This document shows positions 57,981-64,000 of a stretch of DNA of 64,000 nucleotides, piece after piece. The stretch is from assembly GCA_963726105.1 (NCBI GenBank), contig CAVSBJ010000025.1, positions 1-64,000 on the forward strand, read 5' to 3'. A program made the position numbers and the translations under genes. Under the pieces are notes generated by a model. That model made no database searches. It saw only the letters and a program-made list of their open reading frames with translations, and had not been told where the DNA came from. The stretch is from Roseiarcus sp963726105 (GTDB lineage: Bacteria > Pseudomonadota > Alphaproteobacteria > Rhizobiales > Beijerinckiaceae). Within the stretch, counting starts at the first letter, position 1, and each line of letters starts with the position of its first letter.

Positions 57981-58708
57981 GGGCGACGCCCCCTCCCGGG
58001 CGCAAGAATAAGCGAGAAATAGGGCGCCGAATCGTCCTGCTTCTGACACAGCGGCGTGACGACCTCGCCTGTCATCGTCGCGCGCTCGACATAGATGGCG
58101 CGCTCCGCCATGCCTGTCGCGATCAGCGCCTCCTTGGCGCGCGCGAAGTTTCGACCGACCTTCATGATGACCGCGGCGTCGGCGAGCGCAAGCCGGCGCT
58201 TAAGCTCATCCAGCGGCAGTGTCGCGGGCAACACGACGAGCGCGTCATCGCCCCAGGCCATCGGCACGCCCGCCACGCCCCAGGCCCCGCAAATGCTCGA
58301 CACGCCCGGCACAATGCTGACATCGAAATTGTCGCGCAGTCGAACGAAGAGATGCATGAACGACCCGTAAAGCATCGGATCGCCCTCGCTTAAAAGCGCG
58401 ACGTCCCGGCCAGCTTCCAGATGCGACGCAATCGCAACAGTCGATTCCTTGTAGAAGCGCGCCAGCGCGTCGCGATAGGGCGGATCATCGAAATGCGTTT
58501 CATCGGTCATCGGGTAATAAAGCGGCAGCTCGACATGCGGTGGCTGCAGCCAACAGTCGACAATTAAGCGCGCGTTGCCGCGCCGTCCTGCCTTGGCGAA
58601 ATATGCGACGACGGGCGACGCGGCGATGACCTTGGTCGCTTTGACGGTGAGCAGATCGGGATCGCCGGGGCCGATTCCGACGCCATAGAGGCGGCCGAAC
58701 GCCGTCAT
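57977..58708 (-). CDS. cobI: Precorrin-2 C20-methyltransferase
   Basis: 243 aa: LYGVGIGPGDPDLLTVKATK, ALLSEGDPMLYGSFMHLF, PGVSSICGAWGVAGVPMAWG. Start overlaps the cobH stop by 4 nt. Confidence 0.97.
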   Translation of the reverse strand: MTAFGRLYGVGIGPGDPDLLTVKATKVIAASPVVAYFAKAGRRGNARLIVDCWLQPPHVELPLYYPMTDETHFDDPPYRDALARFYKESTVAIASHLEAGRDVALLSEGDPMLYGSFMHLFVRLRDNFDVSIVPGVSSICGAWGVAGVPMAWGDDALVVLPATLPLDELKRRLALADAAVIMKVGRNFARAKEALIATGMAERAIYVERATMTGEVVTPLCQKQDDSAPYFSLILAPGRGRRP

Positions 58709-59334
58709 TCGAGGTCGCTCGCCAGCGCGTTGACAGCGGCGGCCGCCATCGCGCTGCCGCCCTTGCGCCCGCGTACGACGATGGCTGGCAAGTCGCTCTC
58801 GATCAGCGCCTCTTTCGATTCCGCCGCGCCGACGAAGCCGACCGGCATGCCGATTATCGCGGCGGGTCGTGGCGCGCCCGCGCCGACGATTTCCAGCAAA
58901 CGGAACAAGGCGGTCGGCGCGTTGCCAATGGCGACCACGGAACCTTGAAGCCGCGGCAACCAGAGTTCAATCGCCGCCGCCGTGCGCGTCGTTCCAAACT
59001 CGGCCGCACGTGCGGGGGTGGAAGGATCGCTCAGGGTGCAGATCACGTCGTTGTCCGCAGGGAGTCGGGCGCGCGTGACCCCTTCGGCCACCATGCGCGC
59101 GTCGCAGAAGATCGGCGCGCCGGCCCGAAGCGCGTCGCGCGCGGCTTCGGCAGCGCCCGGTGAGAAGACGAGATCGCGGACGGCCTCGACCATGCCGCAG
59201 GCGTGGACGACCCGCACGGCGACCCGCTCTTCAACGGGCGAGAAGCGCGCAAGATCGGCCTCGCTGCGAATGATGGCGAAGGACCGGCGATAGATCGACG
59301 CGGCGTCCTTTTCGTATGCGTAGCTTGGCTTCAC
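58705..59334 (-). CDS. cobH: Precorrin-8X methylmutase
   Basis: 209 aa, normal length. VRVVHACGMVEAVRDLVFSP contains the catalytic His, IFCDARMVAEGVTR, and IGMPVGFVGAAESKEAL match. GTG start at 59334 forms GTGA with the cobG stop. Confidence 0.97.
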   Translation of the reverse strand: MKPSYAYEKDAASIYRRSFAIIRSEADLARFSPVEERVAVRVVHACGMVEAVRDLVFSPGAAEAARDALRAGAPIFCDARMVAEGVTRARLPADNDVICTLSDPSTPARAAEFGTTRTAAAIELWLPRLQGSVVAIGNAPTALFRLLEIVGAGAPRPAAIIGMPVGFVGAAESKEALIESDLPAIVVRGRKGGSAMAAAAVNALASDLE

Positions 59335-60653
59335 GACGCCGTCTCGGCCGCGAACATGCTCCCGCCCGCGTCCGCGAGGAGGTGCATGACTTCCGCGCTC
59401 GAAACGTCGCGCCGCGCTGGGGGATCGCCGGCTCTGGCCCCAAGGATGAGATCGTAGCCGGTCGCAGTCGCCGTCAAAGTCGCCGCCGTCGCAGCGGGCC
59501 TGGCGCATCCTTTAGCGCAGCCGCTGACGTGGAGAATGACGCCGTCTCCCTCGGGCAAGACGGCCGCCCAGCGCGTTGCGTCATAACGCACGCTTCGGTG
59601 GCCGTGCATGCAGGCGGGAGCGCCCGGACAAGCAGCGATGCGCAGACGCGGGTCTTCCGCACCGACGATAAATCCGAACTCGGTCATTGAATCGACCATC
59701 GACTTTGCGCCACGCCGGTCGAGGCCGGCAAGCAGGAACGCCCGCCAGGGCGTCAGCCTGAGGCCGCTCGCGCCAAGCGCCCGCGCGCGTTCGATCAGCG
59801 CCTCGAACCGAACCGCGTCGATTTCGCCGAAGGGCGCCGCCGAGCCGACGACGCGCGTTGCGCCGAATTCGCACACGCCGAGGATGTCACGCAACACGGC
59901 GCGTCGTTGCGAACGGGCGCTCGGCATTGTCTCACAATGCGCCTCTGCAAACACGACGGAAGCGCCGGTCCGCTCGATCAGCGCGCGCATCCGCCGCGGC
60001 GCCGCTTCGCCATCGCCCGCAAGGACGAGAAACGCCCGGCCGAGCCGAGCCGCGACATCGCCCACCTCGGCCGGCGCGCATTGCGCAGCCAGCGCGTCGG
60101 CGCCGGCAAGAAACACGGCGAGCATCCCGTCCTGCAACGCTTCAAGGCGGATATCCGCCTCGACGTCCCCAAGCGGCAAGCGACCAAGCGCGTCAAAGAC
60201 GAAGCTGAACTTGGCCGGCAGCTGCCTCAGGGCATCGTCCTCCGCGAGCCGCTCTTCCAGAGCGTCAACGCTCAGTCCGAGGTCGAGCAGAGCTTCCGGA
60301 TCGAGGTCGTCCAGCGGACTTGCGACGATATTGCGCAAGCGCTCGATCGCGGGGTCAGCGTCGATGAGTTCCGCGTTCTCAAGCCGCGCATGCAGATCGG
60401 GCAGCGTCGCCTCGCTCAAGCCACGGAGATGCAGATTGGCGCGGGCTGTAAGGCCGATCGCGCCGTTGCCGCAACGAATTGCAGCATCCGCGAGCGCGGC
60501 CGCCTGATCGAGCGACAGTCGCCCTCTTGGCGCGCGCACACGCGCAAGCAGTCCGTCGCCGGTCTCCATCGGCTTCAGCGCGCCCGGACACCAGCCCTTG
60601 CGATAGGGAGCGGCCGGGCGCGAGTTCTGGGCCCGCAACGTGACCGCGCTCAT
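59331..60653 (-). CDS. cobG: Precorrin-3B synthase (CobG)
   Basis: 440 aa, sulfite/nitrite-reductase-fold monooxygenase that uses O2 before ring contraction. Siroheme-type repeat regions and the cluster Cys in AACPGAPACMHGH and VSGCAKGCARP are present. It marks the aerobic pathway. Overlaps cobN by 4 nt. Confidence 0.95.
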   Translation of the reverse strand: MSAVTLRAQNSRPAAPYRKGWCPGALKPMETGDGLLARVRAPRGRLSLDQAAALADAAIRCGNGAIGLTARANLHLRGLSEATLPDLHARLENAELIDADPAIERLRNIVASPLDDLDPEALLDLGLSVDALEERLAEDDALRQLPAKFSFVFDALGRLPLGDVEADIRLEALQDGMLAVFLAGADALAAQCAPAEVGDVAARLGRAFLVLAGDGEAAPRRMRALIERTGASVVFAEAHCETMPSARSQRRAVLRDILGVCEFGATRVVGSAAPFGEIDAVRFEALIERARALGASGLRLTPWRAFLLAGLDRRGAKSMVDSMTEFGFIVGAEDPRLRIAACPGAPACMHGHRSVRYDATRWAAVLPEGDGVILHVSGCAKGCARPAATAATLTATATGYDLILGARAGDPPARRDVSSAEVMHLLADAGGSMFAAETAS

Positions 60654-63600
60654 GCCGCCTCCTGCAGCATGGAAGCCAGAATGCGCGCGCTTGAATTGCG
60701 GCGCGAGAGCCAGAATCCGCGCTTCGCCGCCTCCTGGAACACGCCCGCCATGTGAGACGCGGCTTGATGATTAGTGTCGATCAGGAACGCGCGCACGGAA
60801 TCGTCGCCGAGGGTGGCGTCGAACATGAGATCGAATTGCGCGCTGCTAACCGCATCCGTCAAGGCGGCGAAGCAATAGAGATTGTCCAGCGACTGGGCGA
60901 TTTCCGCCGCGCCGCGATGGCCGTGGCGCATCTGGCCCTGAAGCCAGCGCGGATTGGCGGCGCGTCCCCGGAGAGAGCGCGCGATCTCCTGGCCCAAGGT
61001 CCGGATCTTGGGGGCGCCGAGGATGGTCGAGTTCGAGATGATAGAGCGCCGGATGCGCTCCCGTTTCCGCCGCTGCCGCGGCGAACCCCCCTTCATGCTC
61101 GGCGAAGGCGTCGGCGTCGAGCGCGTCCTGACCGGGCAGGTCCTGCGCGTGAACGAAAGCCTCGGCGCCGGCAACTCTCGTTCGAAACGCCTGCGCTGCT
61201 TCCCGCGCTTCGCCCTCACCATCATAGGCATGACTGGTGGCGGCGAGATAAGTCTGCGCCAGCTCGGACCGATCCGCCCACTCGCCTCGCGCGATGCGCG
61301 CGCCGAGCCCGACGCCATAAGCGCCGGGCGCCGCGCCGAATATTCGCGCTTCGCCCTCAAGACCGGCGAGCGGATTGTCGTCGGCGCTCTCGTCTAGCGC
61401 GGCGACGGCGCGAACGGCCCCGGCAAACAGCGCGATCTGGCTTGGAAAAACGTCTCGGAACAAGCCCGAGATGCGCAGCGTCACATCGACCCGCGGCCGG
61501 GTGAGCATCGCCAGCGGCAGCACCTCAAAGCCGCTGACGCGGGTCGACGCCACGTCCCAGGTTGGGCGGCAGCCGATCAGCGCGAAGGCTTGCGCCAGAT
61601 CATCGCCGCCGGTGCGCATCGTCGCCGAGCCCCACAGGTCGAGCACGATGCGCTTCGGCCATTCGCCATGGTCCTGCGCGTAACGCTTGCAGATCTCTTC
61701 GGCCGCGCGGCGGCCGATCTCCCAGGCGTTGCGGGTCGGCGCCGATCGGGGATCGATCGCGTAGAGGTTGCGGCCGGTCGGCAGTACGTCGAGGCGTCCG
61801 CGCGCCGGCGCGCCAGCGGGTCCCGGCGGCACGAACCGTCCGCCGACCGCGCGTATGAGCCCAAGCGACTCGGCGGCGCCGGAGGCGGCCACACGCTCGC
61901 GGAGTCCTTCTCCCTCCGGGAGGAGGTGGCCGGCCACAGCTCGTCGAATGACGGGCGTCCCGGCGGACGCCCTTTCGTCGGCCGGATGAGGGTCCTCGAC
62001 CAACGCGCTGGTCGTCACGCGCGGGACGCTCACCCCCGACCCCTCTCCCACAGGAGAGGAGAGCGCGAAGCCGTCGGCGCTCTCGGGCGACCGTCCGAAC
62101 ACATGCAAGCCGTCGCCGATCCGCATTTCCTTGAGGTCGCAAAGCCACGCGTCAAGCGCGACAAGCGCCTCCTCCGGCGGCTCGTCATCGGCGGCGCATT
62201 CCTTGAGAAGTCCGGTCTCGCGGCCCCGCTCGAGAATGAGCGCCGCGATGGCGCGCGCCCGGCGAGGATCGAGCCCCTGCGCTTCCGCGAACTCATCGAA
62301 CAATCCTTCGAGCTCGAGCGCTGCGCCATGCGACCCGGCGGCGATCAACGGCGGCGTCAGATGACCGATCGTGACCGCGCTGATGCGGCGCTTGGCCTGC
62401 GCCGCTTCGCCAGGATTGTTGACGATGAACGGATAGATGACTGGCGTTGCGCCAAGCAAAACTTCGGGCGCGCAACTTTCGCTGAGCGCGACCGCCTTGC
62501 CAGGCAGCCATTCGAGCGTGCCATGCGCGCCAAGCTGAACGATCGCATCGACATTCTCCTTGCGCGTGAGCCAGAAATAGAATGCGACATAGGCGTGGCG
62601 CGGGAGCAGATTGAGATTGTGATAGTCGCCCTTGCGCGAGAAGGCGTCGCCGCGGTCAGGCTGCACCGCGATGATGAGCTTGCCAAGCCGCACGAAGCGG
62701 AACTTGAACGACCCGTCGATGGCGTCGCGGTCGTCAGCGGGGTCGCCCCACGTGGCGAATAGAGACTGCCGGAAGTCTATCGGTACAGTTGCGAGCTCGG
62801 CCCCATATTCGACCAGCGTCAGCGTCGCCTCGAGCGGGCCCTCGGCGAGAGCCGCGATGAGCGACCGTGCGTCCGGACCGGATCCACGTCGTAGCCCGCA
62901 GCGCGCAAACTCTCGGTGATGGCGACGGCGCTCGCCGGCGTATCGAGGCCGACAGCATAGCCGGTGCGTCCGCCGCGCGCCGGATAATCCGGCAGCACGC
63001 AAGCGAGACGCTTGTGGGACGGCGGTTTGCGCCCGAGGTTTGCCCAGCGGCGAGCGAGCTCGGCAGCGAAGTCCACCCGGTCGGCGAGCGGCCGATGCGC
63101 CACCGCGGCGAATTCGGTTCGTGCATCACGCGCGCGGGCCGCCTTGAAGGAGATCGCGCGCGTCAAGACGCGCCCGTCGATTTCCGGCAACGCGACATGC
63201 ATCGCGAGATCCGAAGGACCAAGGCCGCGCCGAGAACCGCGCCACGCCTCGAGACCTACGCCGGCGAGCACGACTTGCAAGACCGGCGCGTCGAGCGCGT
63301 CGAGCGCCGTTCCTTCCTCAGCGTCCAGACGGGCGGAAAAGGCGGTAGCGTTGAGCACGACGTCAAAGCGCTGCCGATCGAGAAAGAGGCGCAAGCCCTC
63401 GAGCGCGGCTTCGTCCTTGAGGCTGGTCACGAAGACACTGGTGACGGCGAAGCCCTTATCACGAAGCGAGCGGGCCAGCGCTTCGATCGGCTCGAGATCG
63501 TTGGCGAGATAGACGGAGCGATAGAAGACAATGAGCGCTTGGGGCGAGTCCGTCCCAGCCGCAAAACAGGCCGCGTCGCACTTGCCGAAAGCTCTGACTG

Positions 63601-64000
63601 GAACGGGCGACCGAGCGGGGCTCGTGGCGCCGATCTTGAACGCGAGAAACGCAAGGCAGGCCGTCATGTTCTCGGGGCCGCCTTCGTCAAAGTACCGCCA
63701 GATCTGCACGACCGCGTCGAGGTCGAGTGTCGAGGCCTCGTCAAGGCGCGCGTCGCGGCGCCGATCGCCAGGCAGGAGCGCCATTTTGAGGTCGCTCCGG
63801 CGCGCCAGCGCCGCAAGTTCGTCCACGCCGTAGCGCCAATAGTCGGCGCCGCCCAGCACGCGCGCGAGCACGAGCTTGGCCCGCGCGCATACTTTCTCCA
63901 GATAGAGATCGACCGAGAATGGATGGCGCAAAGCCGCGAGCGAAGCGATCCTCAAGCTCGGCTTCGGCTCGGGGAAAGCGTCATAGGCGCGCGCCAGCGC
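60650..64000 (-). CDS. cobN: Cobaltochelatase subunit CobN (5' end beyond window; frame broken by two indels; in-frame repeat inside)
   Basis: More than 1100 residues lie here and the gene runs off the right edge. Near 62880 a base appears to be missing, and near 61036 one is extra; joined across these, the CobN sequence is continuous (HPFSVDLYLEKVCARAKLVL; QLGAHGTLEWLPGKAVALSE; RTLGQEIARSLRGRAANPRW) to the stop at 60650. After HVFGRSPESADGFAL about 50-60 residues come from a palindromic repeat (61905-62062), then normal sequence resumes at GLIRAVGGRFVPPGPAG. It inserts cobalt into hydrogenobyrinic acid diamide with CobS and CobT, which are not in the window. Confidence 0.93.
61905..62062. 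repeat. Palindromic dispersed element, copy 2 (inside cobN)
   Basis: About 155 bp with CTTCTCC...GGAGG hairpin at one end, TGAGGG inside, GACGGGCGTCC...GGACGCCC arms in the middle and CTCTCC...GGAGAG at the other end. The reading frame of cobN passes through without a stop. Confidence 0.72.

Noticed and set aside
61590..62762. 390-codon plus-strand open frame
   Set aside because: Antisense to cobN.

Overview
The window is GC-rich, densely coded alphaproteobacterial DNA, most likely from the Hyphomicrobiales (Rhizobiales). The support is the rpoB/rplJL block, the pal-cpoB-tilS order, an oxygen-dependent (CobG/CobN) corrin pathway that uses CbiD, a thiCOSGED operon under a TPP riboswitch, and the PEP-CTERM form of one exported protein. 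The genus cannot be fixed from the sequence alone. Nothing marks a prophage, plasmid or CRISPR array.

Layout: 1-2.7 kb holds rpoB (cut by the window edge), rplL and rplJ with a promoter and leader. At 2.8-3.7 kb is a PEP-CTERM exported protein. At 4.2-10.1 kb is a nucleotide-heptose/surface-glycan cluster: a GT4 glycosyltransferase, a GmhA-like isomerase, an NAD-dependent epimerase, a nucleotidyltransferase-GmhB-P-loop fusion, and an HddA-like GHMP kinase. From 10.3 to 20.9 kb come metabolic and repair genes: alcohol dehydrogenase, an enolase-superfamily enzyme, an extradiol dioxygenase, an ada/2OG-oxygenase repair pair, and a LysR regulator divergent from a bile-acid-symporter-family transporter. 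From 21.4 to 32.5 kb nearly everything is on the minus strand: LysE transporter, mutS, DUF2380 and DUF3095 proteins, then the thiamine operon. Next are pal-cpoB-tilS, a Flp pilin, tRNA-Met, purEK, a ClC channel, ChaB and DUF465 proteins, queG with a GST, and a lone MmeI-type restriction-modification gene (43.2-46.1 kb). pncA, lgt, a MidA-like methyltransferase, a laccase-domain protein and a flavin reductase follow. From 51.5 kb to the end is a cobalamin cluster: cobB, cbiD, cobM, cobE, cobL, cobK, cobJ, cobI, cobH, cobG and cobN, most joined by 4-nt overlaps.

Two cross-cutting features stand out. First, about a dozen single-base indels split otherwise well-conserved genes (the heptose fusion, alcohol dehydrogenase, the enolase-superfamily gene, ClC, the MmeI-type gene, cobN). 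These look more like assembly errors than biology, but should be checked. Second, there are two dispersed repeat families. One is a palindromic element with CCCTCA/TGAGGG ends; two copies lie in frame inside coding genes (cobN and the 2OG oxygenase) and one sits between cbiD and cobM. The other is an AT-rich family built on TAAACGC, with three intergenic copies.

The clearest candidate for unusual biology is the heptose cluster, where consecutive steps from sedoheptulose 7-phosphate to an NDP-heptose are packed into one fused gene and its immediate neighbours.
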